From Actinomadura luzonensis (GTDB lineage Bacteria > Actinomycetota > Actinomycetes > Streptosporangiales > Streptosporangiaceae): a DNA stretch of 64,000 nt. The notes under the pieces are model-generated. The model did not search any database, had not been told where the DNA came from, and saw nothing but the letters and a program-made list of their open reading frames with translations. Location of the stretch: contig NZ_JAKRKC020000001.1 in NCBI RefSeq assembly GCF_022664455.2, positions 5,771,001 to 5,835,000 on the forward strand, written 5' to 3'. Shown here one piece after another: positions 44,587 through 53,884 of the stretch (within the stretch, counting starts at the first letter, position 1; each line of letters begins with the position of its first letter). Made by a program: the position numbers and the translations under genes.

Positions 44587-45084
44587 TCAGGCGAGCGAGG
44601 ATCGCAGGCGGCGCATCTCCTCCGCGATCCCGGCCAGGGTGAAATGGGCGTTGAGCCCGCTCGGGTTGGGCAGCACCCACACCCTGGCCCCGCCCACCGT
44701 CTCCTCCTGCGGCCCGATCCGCGCCTTGGGCCGCAGGAAGGCGGTGCGGTACGCCGAGACCCCCAGCACCGCCAGCGCCTTCGGCGCCACGGCGGCGACC
44801 TTCGCCGCCAGCGCGGCCCCGCCCTCGACCAGCTCCTCCCTGGTCAGCTCGGACGCCTTGGCGCTGGGCCGGGGCGCGAGGTTCGTGATGCCCAGCCCGT
44901 ACGAGGGCAGCAGGTGCTGCTCGGCCGGCGCGAGCAGCCGCGGCGTGAAGCCGGACAGGTGCAGCGCGGGCCAGAAGCGGTTGCCGGGGCGGGCGAAGTG
45001 GTGGCCGGTCGCCGCGGACATGAGGCCGGGGTTGATGCCGCAGAACAGTACGTCGAGCGAGGGGCCGAGGACGTCGTCAAGCAC
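44587..45084 (-). CDS. mug: G/U mismatch-specific DNA glycosylase
   Basis: A 165-residue uracil-DNA glycosylase superfamily protein of the MUG/TDG type. It has the catalytic motif GINPGLMSAATGHHFARPGNRFW and the second motif NPSGLNAH, both diagnostic of the family. It removes uracil or ethenocytosine from mismatched DNA in base excision repair. GTG start. It is convergent with the CAP-domain gene (7-base gap) and closely follows the sugar porter gene on the same strand (8-base gap). Confidence 0.92.
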   Translation of the reverse strand: MLDDVLGPSLDVLFCGINPGLMSAATGHHFARPGNRFWPALHLSGFTPRLLAPAEQHLLPSYGLGITNLAPRPSAKASELTREELVEGGAALAAKVAAVAPKALAVLGVSAYRTAFLRPKARIGPQEETVGGARVWVLPNPSGLNAHFTLAGIAEEMRRLRSSLA

Positions 45085-45092
45085 GCCACAGG

Positions 45093-46496
45093 TTAGCCCA
45101 TGTCCTCAAGTTTGCGGCCCTTCGTCTCCCTGATCCGGCGCAGGACGAAGACGAACGACAGCGCCGCGAACAGCGCGTACATGGCGTAGGTCAGCGGCAG
45201 GTTCCACTCGGCGAGGGCCGGGAACGACACCGTGATCGCCCAGTTCGCGAGCCACTGCGCGGCGGCGGCGACGCCGAGGGCGGCGGCCCGGATGCGGTTG
45301 GGGAACATCTCGCCCAGCAGCACCCAGACCACCACACCCCACGACAGGGCGAAGAACAACACGAACACGTTGGCCGCGATGAGCGCGATCGGCCCCTGCG
45401 GGTCGGGCAGCATGACGCCGCCGCTCCCGGTCGTCCTGGACGCGCTGAACGCCCACGCCGCCGTGGCCAGCGAGACCGCCATCCCGACCGAGCCGATCAT
45501 CAGCAGCGGCCGCCGGCCGATCTTGTCCACCAGCGAGATCGCGACGAACGTGCCGATGATGTTGATGATCGAGCTGGAGAAGCTGATGAGCAGCGAGTCG
45601 CTCTGGTTGATGCCGACCGACTGCCACAGCACCGACGAGTAGTAGAAGATCACGTTGATGCCCACGAGCTGCTGGAAGGCCGACAGCACGATGCCGGCCC
45701 ACACGATCGGCAGCAGCCCGAGCGCGGGCCCGCGCAGGTCCTTCAGCCCCGGCACCCGCTGGGTGCGCAGCACGTGCTGGATCTCGGCGATGCGCTCGTC
45801 GAGGTCCACGTCGTCGCCCTCCACCTCGGCCAGCACCTCGCGCGCCCTGCGCGGCCGGCCCGACATGATGAGGTAGCGCGGCGACTCGGGGATGACCAGC
45901 GCGAACAGCAGGTACAGCAGCGCCGGCACCGCGCACGCGCCCAGCATCCACTGCCACGCCTCCAGCAGCCACAGCCTGTTGTTGACCGCGCCGCCCGCCA
46001 CCTTCGCGATCACGAAGTTGACGAGCTGCGACACCGCGATGCCGAGCACGATCGCGAGCTGCTGGAACGAGCCGAGCCGCCCCCGGTAGGCGGGCGGCGC
46101 GACCTCGGCGATGTAGGCCGGCCCGAGCACCGACGCCATGCCGATGGCGAAGCCCGCGATCACCCGCCACACCGCGAGGTCCCACAGCGCGAACGGCAGC
46201 ATCTGCCCGATCGAGCTGACGGCGAACAGCAGCGCCGCCACCTGCATCGACCGGGTGCGGCCCCACCGGTCGGCCAGCCCGCCGCCGATCCAGGCGCCGG
46301 CGGCGGAGCCGAGCAGCGCGATGGCCACCACGAAGCCGGTCTGCACCGCCCCGACATGGAAGTGCCGCTGGATCCCGACGACCGCGCCGTTGATTACGGA
46401 GCTGTCGTAGCCGAACAGGAACCCGCCGATCGCGGCGGCCGCCGTGATGAATACGACGTGCCCCATGTGCTCGTGGTGCGTGTGCTGAGTGGCCAT
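45093..46496 (-). CDS. MFS sugar porter (sugar/proton symporter)
   Basis: A 467-residue major facilitator with 12 hydrophobic segments. It shows the sugar porter signatures: FGYDSSVINGA, GGGLADRWGRTRS, PESPRYLIMSGRPRRAREVL, QQLVGINVIFYYS and VDKIGRRPLLMIG. These match GlcP/XylE-like proton-coupled sugar transporters. ATG at 46496 with AAAGGA upstream is preferred over the longer frame. The mug gene follows after 8 bases and is probably co-transcribed. Confidence 0.92.
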   Translation of the reverse strand: MATQHTHHEHMGHVVFITAAAAIGGFLFGYDSSVINGAVVGIQRHFHVGAVQTGFVVAIALLGSAAGAWIGGGLADRWGRTRSMQVAALLFAVSSIGQMLPFALWDLAVWRVIAGFAIGMASVLGPAYIAEVAPPAYRGRLGSFQQLAIVLGIAVSQLVNFVIAKVAGGAVNNRLWLLEAWQWMLGACAVPALLYLLFALVIPESPRYLIMSGRPRRAREVLAEVEGDDVDLDERIAEIQHVLRTQRVPGLKDLRGPALGLLPIVWAGIVLSAFQQLVGINVIFYYSSVLWQSVGINQSDSLLISFSSSIINIIGTFVAISLVDKIGRRPLLMIGSVGMAVSLATAAWAFSASRTTGSGGVMLPDPQGPIALIAANVFVLFFALSWGVVVWVLLGEMFPNRIRAAALGVAAAAQWLANWAITVSFPALAEWNLPLTYAMYALFAALSFVFVLRRIRETKGRKLEDMG

Positions 46497-46507
46497 TGCG
46501 GTCCTTT

Positions 46508-46541
46508 CCCCGTGCCGGGGGCATACCCGCACGTCACGGGG
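46508..46541 (-). other. Hairpin just upstream of the sugar porter gene
   Basis: CCCCGTG/CACGGGG arms (7 bp) enclose 20 bases between the pnkp stop and the ribosome site of the porter gene. It may be the terminator of the Pnkp-Hen1 operon or affect translation of the porter. There is no T-tract. Confidence 0.35.
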
Positions 46542-46564
46542 CCAGCGGACCGCTTACCCAATCT

Positions 46565-49027
46565 TTAAAGGCGCGGGTCCACCGGCTCGGACTCCAGCGC
46601 CAGCACCGCGAAGACCGGCTCGTGCACCCGCCAGGCCGCCTCGCCGTCCGCCAGCCGGGCGAGCGCCTCCAGGCCGAGGGCGTACTCGCGGAGCGCGAGC
46701 GAGCGCTTCTTGCCGAGGAAACGCCGGCGCAGCACGTCCAGCGACTCGGTGTAGTCGGGGCCGTAGATGATGCGCAGGTACTCGCGCCCGCGCACCTTGA
46801 CCCCCGGCTGCACCCGGCCGGGCGTGTACGCGGCGGGCTTGACCACCATGCCCTCGCCGCCGGCCGCCGTCAGCGACTCCCACCAGGCCGTGGCCGCCGC
46901 CCGCGACTCCGGCGAGTCCAGGTCGGCGAACACGTGCCGGGTGGGCGCGATCAGCGGCCCCTCCAGCCTCGCCAGCGTGGCCAGGTGCCAGGCGTGCGGC
47001 TCCAGCGCCGTCGCCCGCCCCTCGCAGGCCAGGATCTGGAACGGGGCCACCCTCACCCCCTCCAGGCCGTCCACCGGCCAGCAGTAACGGGCATAGGCGT
47101 CGCGGAACAGGGCAGCGTTGGAGGAGCGGCGCCGGGTGCGGTCCAGCAGTTCGCCCACACCCAGCCCGCGCCCGGCCGCCGCCTCAAGCACGGAGACCGC
47201 CTCGGGAAGGGCCGCGCGGGCCGCCGCCCCGACCGAGGCGTACTGGCTCCTGATCAGGTCGCCGGCCTTGGCCGACCAGGGCAGCAGCTCGCAGTCGAGC
47301 ACCACCCAGTCGGAGCCCAGCTCGTCCCAGAGCGGCGCGCAGGCCGCCGCCAGCCGCTCGGCGAGCGGGCCGGCGTCGGCGAAGAACGGCCGCCCGGTCC
47401 TGGTGTAGACGGTGCCCGGCGAGCCGTCGCGCACGCCGAACCGGGCCGCGGCCGCCTCCGGCGTCCTGGCCAGCACGGCGACGGCGCGCGAACCCATGTG
47501 CTTCTCCTCGCACACGACCTCGCGCACCCCGGCGGCGGCGAACTCCTCGAACGCCTCGTGCGGGTGCTCCAGGTAGCCGTCCAGCCGGGACGTCTCGGGC
47601 GGCGCCATCGTCGGCGGCAGGTAGACCAGCCAGCGCGGGTCCACCGCGAAGCGGCTCATCACCTCCAGGGCGGCCGCCGCGTTCTCCTCCGCGATCTTGA
47701 CGCGGCCGCCGAACCGGGTCTCGACGTGGCGGGTGCCGGTCACGTCGCCGATGTCGAGCATGCCCGGGTCGCGGGCCGGGCCGCCGCCGAGCGGCTTGAC
47801 CGGCTCGTACCAGGTCTTCTCCGCCGGGACCTGCACCAGCTCGCGCTCCGGGTAGCGGAGCGCGGTCAGCCGGCCGCCGAAGACGCAGCCGGTGTCGAGG
47901 CAGATCGTGTTGTTGACCCACTCGGGGTGCGTGGTCGGCGTGTGGCCGTAGACGACCGTCGCGCGGCCCCGGTAGTCCTCCGCCCACGGCAGGCGGACCG
48001 GCAGGCCGTACTCGTCGGTCTCGCCGGTCGTGTCGCCGTACAGGGCGAAGGAGCGCACCCGCTTGGACGCGCGGCCGTGGTAGGCCTCCTTGAGCCCGGC
48101 GTGCGCGACCACGAGCCGGCCGCCGTCCAGCCGGTAGTGGCTGAGCAGGCCGTCCATGAACGCCCGCGCCCGCTCCACGAACTCCGGCGGCTGCGCGGCG
48201 AGCTGGTCCAGCGACTCCTGGAGGCCGTGGGTGACCTTGACGTTGCGGCCGTTCAGCGCGCGCACCAGCTTCTGCTCGTGGTTGCCCGCCACGCAGAGCG
48301 CGGTGCCGGCCTCGACCATGTCCATGACCAGGCGCAGCACGCCCGGCGTGTCCGGGCCGCGGTCCACCAGGTCGCCGACGAACACCGCCGTGCGGCCCTC
48401 CGGGTGCCGGATCCCCTCCCAGCCCAGCCGGGCCAGCAGCGCCTCCAGCTCGGCGCGGCAGCCGTGCACGTCGCCGATCACGTCGAACGGGCCGGTCAGG
48501 TGGGTCAGGTCCGACCACGCCTTCTCGTAGGTGACGGCGGCGGCGGCGATCTCGTCCTCGCCGCGCAGCACGTGCACCTTCCTGAACCCGTCGCGGGAGA
48601 TCTTGCCGAGCGAGCGGCGCAGGTCCTTGCGCTGGCGGAGCACCACGCCGGGGCCGAAGTCGCGGTCGGGACGGCCGGCGTTGCGCGCGATCGCGACCTC
48701 CTCCGGCACGTCGAGCACGATCGCGTCGGCCAGCACGTCGTGCTTCCTGGCCAGGTCGATGAGGCTCTTGCGGGCGGCGTACTGGACGTTGGTGGCGTCG
48801 ACCACGGTGAACAGGCCGCGCGACAGCCGCACGCCGACGATGTGGTGCAGCAGGTCGAAGGCGGCCGGGGTGGCCGCCTGGTCGTTCTCGTCGTCGGCGA
48901 CCAGGCCGCGGCAGAAGTCGGACGAGATCACCTGCGTGGGCCTGAAGTGCCTGCGGGCGAACGTCGACTTGCCGCTGCCGGAGACGCCGACGAGCACCAC
49001 GAGCGACAGCTCGGGAACGCTGATCAT
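46565..49027 (-). CDS. pnkp: Polynucleotide kinase-phosphatase (bacterial RNA-repair Pnkp)
   Basis: An 820-residue three-domain RNA end-healing enzyme. The N-terminal kinase has P-loop GVSGSGKST (residues ~13-21). The central 2',3'-phosphatase is a metallophosphoesterase with GDVHG, GDLVDRGP and GNHEQK (~180-450). The C-terminal adenylyltransferase has EEKHMGSR with nucleophile Lys509. It repairs RNA cut by ribotoxins, together with Hen1, whose gene overlaps by four bases (ATGA at 49024-49027). ATG start as in other Pnkp. The length is slightly below the Clostridium enzyme. Confidence 0.95.
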   Translation of the reverse strand: MISVPELSLVVLVGVSGSGKSTFARRHFRPTQVISSDFCRGLVADDENDQAATPAAFDLLHHIVGVRLSRGLFTVVDATNVQYAARKSLIDLARKHDVLADAIVLDVPEEVAIARNAGRPDRDFGPGVVLRQRKDLRRSLGKISRDGFRKVHVLRGEDEIAAAAVTYEKAWSDLTHLTGPFDVIGDVHGCRAELEALLARLGWEGIRHPEGRTAVFVGDLVDRGPDTPGVLRLVMDMVEAGTALCVAGNHEQKLVRALNGRNVKVTHGLQESLDQLAAQPPEFVERARAFMDGLLSHYRLDGGRLVVAHAGLKEAYHGRASKRVRSFALYGDTTGETDEYGLPVRLPWAEDYRGRATVVYGHTPTTHPEWVNNTICLDTGCVFGGRLTALRYPERELVQVPAEKTWYEPVKPLGGGPARDPGMLDIGDVTGTRHVETRFGGRVKIAEENAAAALEVMSRFAVDPRWLVYLPPTMAPPETSRLDGYLEHPHEAFEEFAAAGVREVVCEEKHMGSRAVAVLARTPEAAAARFGVRDGSPGTVYTRTGRPFFADAGPLAERLAAACAPLWDELGSDWVVLDCELLPWSAKAGDLIRSQYASVGAAARAALPEAVSVLEAAAGRGLGVGELLDRTRRRSSNAALFRDAYARYCWPVDGLEGVRVAPFQILACEGRATALEPHAWHLATLARLEGPLIAPTRHVFADLDSPESRAAATAWWESLTAAGGEGMVVKPAAYTPGRVQPGVKVRGREYLRIIYGPDYTESLDVLRRRFLGKKRSLALREYALGLEALARLADGEAAWRVHEPVFAVLALESEPVDPRL

Positions 49028-50490
49028 CGGGTGAACACCCCCATCTGGGTGGGCGGGCCGACCTCGGGGTCGTCGTCGCCGACCGGTTCGAACGTCACCT
49101 GGTAGCCGTGCTCGGCCGCCACCCGCCCGCACCAGGCGGCGAACTCGGCGCGGGTCCACTCGAAGCGGTGGTCGGGGTGGCGCAGGCCGGTCAGGAACGC
49201 GTAGCGGACGTTGTACTCGACGTTGGGCGTGGTGACGATCACGTGCCGGGGGCGGGCGTGGCCGAACACGACGCGCTCCAGCGCCGCCAGGCGGGGCGGG
49301 TCGACGTGCTCGACCACCTCCATGAGCACGGCGGCGTCGTAGCCGGACAGGCGCTTGTCGGTGTAGGTGAGCGCGCCCTGGAACAGGGTGAGCCTGGCCC
49401 GCCTGGCGTCGGGCATGCGGTCGAGGCGCAGCTTGCGGGCCGCGATCGTGAGCGCCAGCGGGGAGACGTCCATGCCGGCCACGCGGGTGAACCTGGGGCG
49501 CGACAGCAGCGCGCCGACCAGCTCGCCCTGGCCGCAGCCGAGGTCGATCACGCTCGCCGCGCCCAGCGCCTCCAGGCGGGCCAGCACGGCCTCGCGGCGG
49601 CGGGCGCTCAGCGACCTGGGCCTGGTCGCCTGCCCATCGGCGGGGTCCACGGGCTCGGCGGCCTCCGCCTCGGCGGCGGCGGCCTCGTCGGCGGCGGTCT
49701 CGCCGGCCGGGGCGTCCTCGGCGAGCGCGGGCTCCAGGTGCTCCTCGGTCTCGTCGCCCAGCTCGGCCAGCCGGGCGAGGGCGGTGCGCGCCAGGGACCA
49801 GCGCCGCCCGAGGTAGCGGCGGAGGATCAGGCCGCGCTCGGGGTGCCCGCGCAGCCAGCCCTCCCCCGCCCGGACGAGCTTGTCCACCTCGTCCGGCGCG
49901 ATCCAGTAGTGCTTGCCGTCGTCGAGCACGGGCAGCAGCACGTACAGGTGGTTGAGCGCGTCGGCCAGGCGCAGCGTGCCGCGCAGCGCGAGCCGGACGT
50001 AGCGCGACTCGCCCCACTCGGGGAAGCCCTCGTCCAGCGGCAGCGCCCGCGCCTCGACCTCCCACCCCAGCGGCTCGAACAGCCGCCGGGCCAGGTCGGG
50101 GCCGCCCCGGCAGGGCAGCGCGGGCAGCGTCAGCTCCAGCGGCAGCGCCCGGCCGGGCAGCTCGGGACGGGCCTTGCAGCGCCCCGCCCGCGCGGTGCGG
50201 AACACGTCGCCGAGCGCCACGGCCAGCAGCGACGAGGCCGCGTAGGGGCGGTCGTTGACGTACTGCGACAGGCTGAAGTCGGGCGAGCCCTTGCCGCGCG
50301 ACCGGACCAGCGCGACCGGGTCGATCTCCAGCAGCAGCGCGGCGGTGCAGCGCTCCTCGCCCGCCTCCGGATAGAACACCGTGGCCGTGCCGGCCGACTG
50401 GCTGAACTCCTGCACCCGCTCGGGATGCTTGTGCAGGAGGAAGCCCAGGTCGGTGGCGGGTCTCGCGGTGGTCGTGATCGTCAGCAGCAC
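49024..50490 (-). CDS. hen1: 3' terminal RNA ribose 2'-O-methyltransferase Hen1
   Basis: A 488-residue bacterial Hen1. The N-terminal half (from MLLTITTTARPATDLGFLLH to ~240) is the part that associates with Pnkp. An Ala/Glu-rich linker (~245-285) follows. The methyltransferase half has the SAM motif VIDLGCGQGELVGALL, the metal-ligand motif MEVVEHVDPPRL (Glu, Glu-His) and HPDHRFEWTR. It methylates the 2'-OH at the 3' end of damaged RNA before sealing, so the repaired site resists the same ribotoxin. GTG start; first gene of the Hen1-Pnkp operon. Confidence 0.95.
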   Translation of the reverse strand: MLLTITTTARPATDLGFLLHKHPERVQEFSQSAGTATVFYPEAGEERCTAALLLEIDPVALVRSRGKGSPDFSLSQYVNDRPYAASSLLAVALGDVFRTARAGRCKARPELPGRALPLELTLPALPCRGGPDLARRLFEPLGWEVEARALPLDEGFPEWGESRYVRLALRGTLRLADALNHLYVLLPVLDDGKHYWIAPDEVDKLVRAGEGWLRGHPERGLILRRYLGRRWSLARTALARLAELGDETEEHLEPALAEDAPAGETAADEAAAAEAEAAEPVDPADGQATRPRSLSARRREAVLARLEALGAASVIDLGCGQGELVGALLSRPRFTRVAGMDVSPLALTIAARKLRLDRMPDARRARLTLFQGALTYTDKRLSGYDAAVLMEVVEHVDPPRLAALERVVFGHARPRHVIVTTPNVEYNVRYAFLTGLRHPDHRFEWTRAEFAAWCGRVAAEHGYQVTFEPVGDDDPEVGPPTQMGVFTR

Positions 50491-50536
50491 GCCCCAAGTG
50501 TGCCGGAACGCCCCGAAGGCCCGCCAACCGTTTACC

Positions 50537-51451
50537 TCACACGTGCGGCAGCACCTCGGCGGCGATCAGCTCCAGGTGCTCCAGGTCCGCGAGGTCGAGG
50601 ATCTGCAGGTAGAACCGCTCGGCGCCGAGCGCGGCGAACCGCCCGATGCGCTCGACCACCTCGGCCGGGGTGCCGCACAGGCCGCTCTCGCGCAGCTTGT
50701 CCGGGTCCTCGCCGATGGCCGCCGCGCGCCGCTCGATCTCGGCCCGGTCGGCGCCCACGACCGTGGTCTGCGCCACCGACAGCACGACCTCGCGCCCGGT
50801 CGTCCCGCACGCCCTGCGCACCCGGTCGAAGGCCACCTCGGTGTCGGCGAGCGAGCGGAACGGCAGGTTGTACTCGTCGGCGTACGCGGCCGCCAGGCGC
50901 GGCGTGCGCCTGGCGCCGAACCCGCCGATGATGATCGGCGGGCGGGGCCGCTGCGCGGGCTTGGGCAGCGCGGGCGAGTCGGCCAGCCGGTAGTAGCTGC
51001 CCTCGAAGGAGTAGGTCTTCTCCGCCGTCCACAGGCCGGTGATGATCTCCAGCTGCTCCTCGAAGCGGCCGAAGCGCTCGCCGGTGGGCGGGAACGGGAT
51101 GCCGTACGAGGTGTGCTCGGCGTCGTACCAGCCGGTGCCGAAGCCCAGCTCCACGCGGCCGCCGCTCATCCGGTCCACCTGCGCCACGCTGATCGCCAAC
51201 GGCCCCGGGAGCCGGAACGTGGCGGGCGACACCAGCGTGCCGAGCCGGATGGAGGAGGTCTCCCTCGCCAGGCCCGCCAGCGTGATCCAGGCGTCGGTCG
51301 AGCCGACGCCGGGGTCGCCGGAGCCGATGCGCTGGTAATGGTCGGACCGGAAAAAGGCGTCGAAACCCAGCCGTTCGGTGGCCTGGGCGACGGTGAGCAG
51401 GTCGTCATAGGTCGCGCCCTGCTGGGGCTCGGTGAAGATCCGCAGCTTCAT
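50537..51451 (-). CDS. LLM-class F420-dependent oxidoreductase
   Basis: A 304-residue luciferase-like TIM-barrel protein. It shows KLRIFTEPQQG, AQATERLGFDAFFRSDHYQR, LGTLVSPATFRLPGPLA, GRVELGFGTGWYDAEH and PPIIIGGFGARRTPRLAA, all typical of the F420-binding LLM class. Substrate unknown. The ATG at 51451 begins the family N-terminus; the longer frame runs into the next gene. It lies upstream of hen1 with 46 bases between and could be co-transcribed with it. Confidence 0.9.
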   Translation of the reverse strand: MKLRIFTEPQQGATYDDLLTVAQATERLGFDAFFRSDHYQRIGSGDPGVGSTDAWITLAGLARETSSIRLGTLVSPATFRLPGPLAISVAQVDRMSGGRVELGFGTGWYDAEHTSYGIPFPPTGERFGRFEEQLEIITGLWTAEKTYSFEGSYYRLADSPALPKPAQRPRPPIIIGGFGARRTPRLAAAYADEYNLPFRSLADTEVAFDRVRRACGTTGREVVLSVAQTTVVGADRAEIERRAAAIGEDPDKLRESGLCGTPAEVVERIGRFAALGAERFYLQILDLADLEHLELIAAEVLPHV

Positions 51452-51568
51452 GCCCCACATTATCGGCTCACTTCGGGCGCGAGCCGGAAAGGGGTGACGC
51501 GGCGCGGCCCGGCTTGCTAGGTTCGATTCCAGCGCCCTACGTAGCCGGACGAACACAGGGAGTGCGCC

Positions 51569-52597
51569 ATGCCGCGGCACCAGAGGGAGCCGGGCACGCT
51601 CCCCCGCCCTCTCGCCATCCTCGGGGCGCTGGCGCTCGTGGCCACCACCACGGTCGCGGTCCGGCTGCTGCCCGTCGCCGCGGGCGAGCCCGCCGCCCGG
51701 CCCGCGCCGCCGCGCCCGCCCGTCACCCGGCACGCCCCCGCGCTGTCCGCGGCGGTCTCCGAGACGCCGCAGCCGGGGTTCGTCGGCTACGTCGACACCG
51801 CCCGCGAGCCGGGCTTCGACCTGCCGGCCCGGGCACGCCGCAGCGGCGTCCGCCACTACCTGCTCGGCCACCTCGTCGCGGGCGGCGCGGACGGCTGCTC
51901 CCCCAAGTGGGCGAGCGCGGCCGGCACGCCCGCCGACCCCGGCGAGAACCCTGTGGCCAACCGCATCGGGCCGCTGCGGGCGCTGGGCGGCGACGCCGCC
52001 CCGTCGTTCGGCGGCCCCGACGGCCCCGACCCGGCGGCCCGCTGCGTCCGGCCGGGCGGGCTGAGCGCCGCCTACCGCCGGGTGGCGGGCGCGTTCGGCG
52101 CGGCCGCGCTCGACTTCGAGCCGGGCGACGGCGACACCGCCGCGGCGGCGCTGCACCGGGCCCGCGCGCTCCGGGTCCTGCAGCGGGAGCGCCGGCTGCG
52201 GGTCAGCTACACGCTGCCGCTCACGGCGTCCGGGCTGAGCGCCGGCGACGCCGCCTCGCTGCGCGCCGCCCGCCAGGCCGGGGCCGAGGTCGGCACCGTC
52301 AACCTGCTGGCCGAGGTGGAGCCGCGCGCCGCTCCCGCGGGCCGGCTGCACCGGCTCGCCGCCGCGATCCGGCTGGCGCGGGCCCAGATCGCCCGCGCCC
52401 AGGCGATGCCCGAGCCGGAGCAGGCGTGGCGGCGCATCGCCCTGACGCTCGTGCTGGCCGACGGGGCCGACCTCAGCGAGCAGGACGCCCGCACCCTCAC
52501 CGCGTACGCCCTCCGGCACGGCCTGGCCTGGCTGTCGCTGCGCGGGGCCGCCCCGGACACCGGTGTCTCGTCCGTTCTTCAGGGTTCCGCGCCCTGA
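51569..52597 (+). CDS. Chitinase-like GH18 protein lacking the catalytic motif (probable pseudoenzyme)
   Basis: A 342-residue exported protein (N-terminal hydrophobic segment ~15-38). The body aligns with GH18 chitinases of streptomycetes: FVGYVDTAREPGFDLPARAR, GVRHYLLGHLVAGG, CSPKWAS, IGPLRALGGDAAPSFGG, LSAAYRRVAGAFGAAALDF, VSYTLPLTASGL and AEVGTVNLLAE. However, the catalytic DxxDxDxE region, normally LDFDIEG, reads LDFEPG (Asp182-Phe-Glu184-Pro-Gly) and the MxxDYG motif is LAEVEP. Chitin hydrolysis is therefore unlikely; carbohydrate binding or a changed role is possible. ATG start. Divergent from the LLM gene and upstream of a two-component system. Confidence 0.75.
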   Translation: MPRHQREPGTLPRPLAILGALALVATTTVAVRLLPVAAGEPAARPAPPRPPVTRHAPALSAAVSETPQPGFVGYVDTAREPGFDLPARARRSGVRHYLLGHLVAGGADGCSPKWASAAGTPADPGENPVANRIGPLRALGGDAAPSFGGPDGPDPAARCVRPGGLSAAYRRVAGAFGAAALDFEPGDGDTAAAALHRARALRVLQRERRLRVSYTLPLTASGLSAGDAASLRAARQAGAEVGTVNLLAEVEPRAAPAGRLHRLAAAIRLARAQIARAQAMPEPEQAWRRIALTLVLADGADLSEQDARTLTAYALRHGLAWLSLRGAAPDTGVSSVLQGSAP

Positions 52598-52648
52598 CGA
52601 TAGGATCCCTTACGCGGCATTCATCCAGGCGGCGAGGGGCAAGGGGCG

Positions 52649-53884
52649 ATGGCGGCTCGTCCGGAGACGGCCAGGAAGATCCTGATCTACTGGATGGACG
52701 GCGTCGTCGCGATGATCGCCGTCATCATCGTCGCGTTCACCGTCGGCCGCCTGATGGCGGGCGCGATCTCACCCGCGCACGCCGCCGTCACCATCGCCTG
52801 CCAGCTCGGGCTGTGCGGGTTGTTCCCCTTCGTCCTGCGCGAGGGCTTCGACCACCGGCCGCGCCCCACCTGGAAGCTGCTGCTGTCGGGGCTGTTCGCG
52901 CTCGGCGCGACGCTGCTGCGCCCGCCCACCCTCGACAACACCGCGCCGTGGATCGAGCTGGGCACGTTGTGGCTGGCCGGGGCCGCCCTGTACCTGCCGC
53001 CGCGGGTCACGGCGGGCCTGTCGGCGGCCGTGGCCGTCCTGTTCACCGCCTACTCCGCGCTCGTGTACGGCCAGAGCTGGACCGGCGTGCTGGCCGGGAT
53101 CACGCTCAACATCGTCCTCATGGTCCCGGCCATGATCCTGTGGCGCTGGCTCTGGTGGATCATCAGGGACGCCAACAACGGCCGCGAGGCGAGGGCCCGG
53201 CTGGCCGTCGCCGAGGAGCGGCTGCGCTTCGCCCGTGACCTGCACGACCTGCTCGGCCACAGCCTGTCGGTGATCACGCTGAAGAGCGAGCTGGCCGCCA
53301 AGCTGGCCACCAAGGACGCCGGGCGGGCGCTGGCGGAGATGACCGAGGTCCGGGGGCTGGCCGGCGACTCGCTGGCCAAGGTACAGCAGGCCGTGCACGG
53401 CTACCAGGCGCTCGATCTGGACCAGGAGCTGGCCGGGGTGCGGGCGGCGCTGGAGGCGTCGGGGGCGCGGTGCGCCGTCCGGGCCAGGGCCGGCGGGCTG
53501 TCGCCGGCGGCGCGGGCGCTGCTGGCGTGGGTGGTGCGCGAGGGCGGCACGAACGTGCTCAAGCACAGCGAGGCGCGGAACTGCTCGATCACGATCGAGG
53601 GCGGCGTCCTGGAGATGCGCAACGACGGCGTCCCTGCGGCCGGTCCCGGGACGGGCGCCACCTTCGGGGCGGGTGCCGCTCCCGGGGTGGGTGCCGCTCC
53701 CGGGGCGGGTGCCGCTTCCGGGGCGGGGGCTGGGGCGGCGTCCGGGAGCGGGCTGCGCGGGCTGGCGGAGCGGCTGGCCGAGGCGGGCGGCACCCTGTCC
53801 GCGGCGCCCGGGCCCGGGGGCGAGTTCGTGCTGCGCGCGAGCGTGCCGGTCGCGGGCGAGGTACGCGAGGCGGTGTCCGCGTGA
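52649..53884 (+). CDS. Sensor histidine kinase (HisKA_3 type, intact H-box)
   Basis: A 411-residue membrane kinase. Four to five hydrophobic segments (~10-160) precede the dimerisation motif RFARDLHDLLGHSLSVIT, where His199 is the phospho-acceptor. The ATPase domain has VVREGGTNVLKHSEA (N-box) and GSGLRGLAERLAEAGG (G-box). Between them an 18-bp DNA repeat adds a Gly/Ala/Pro-rich stretch into the ATP lid. It resembles DesK-type kinases. ATG start. Its stop overlaps the next kinase start (GTGA), so both kinases and the response regulator form one operon. Confidence 0.92.
   Translation: MAARPETARKILIYWMDGVVAMIAVIIVAFTVGRLMAGAISPAHAAVTIACQLGLCGLFPFVLREGFDHRPRPTWKLLLSGLFALGATLLRPPTLDNTAPWIELGTLWLAGAALYLPPRVTAGLSAAVAVLFTAYSALVYGQSWTGVLAGITLNIVLMVPAMILWRWLWWIIRDANNGREARARLAVAEERLRFARDLHDLLGHSLSVITLKSELAAKLATKDAGRALAEMTEVRGLAGDSLAKVQQAVHGYQALDLDQELAGVRAALEASGARCAVRARAGGLSPAARALLAWVVREGGTNVLKHSEARNCSITIEGGVLEMRNDGVPAAGPGTGATFGAGAAPGVGAAPGAGAASGAGAGAASGSGLRGLAERLAEAGGTLSAAPGPGGEFVLRASVPVAGEVREAVSA
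53672..53725 (+). repeat. 18-bp tandem repeat (3 copies) in the first kinase gene
   Basis: Three copies of an 18-bp unit (GGTGCCGCTCCCGGGGCG with one or two changes) are at 53672, 53690 and 53708. They encode GAAPGV, GAAPGA and GAASGA in the ATP-lid region. Copy number may vary between strains. Confidence 0.85.

Noticed and set aside
50537..52519. A 660-residue frame extending the LLM oxidoreductase upstream
   Set aside because: The extra N-terminus is antisense to the chitinase-like gene and has no recognisable domain. The family N-terminus starts at 51451.
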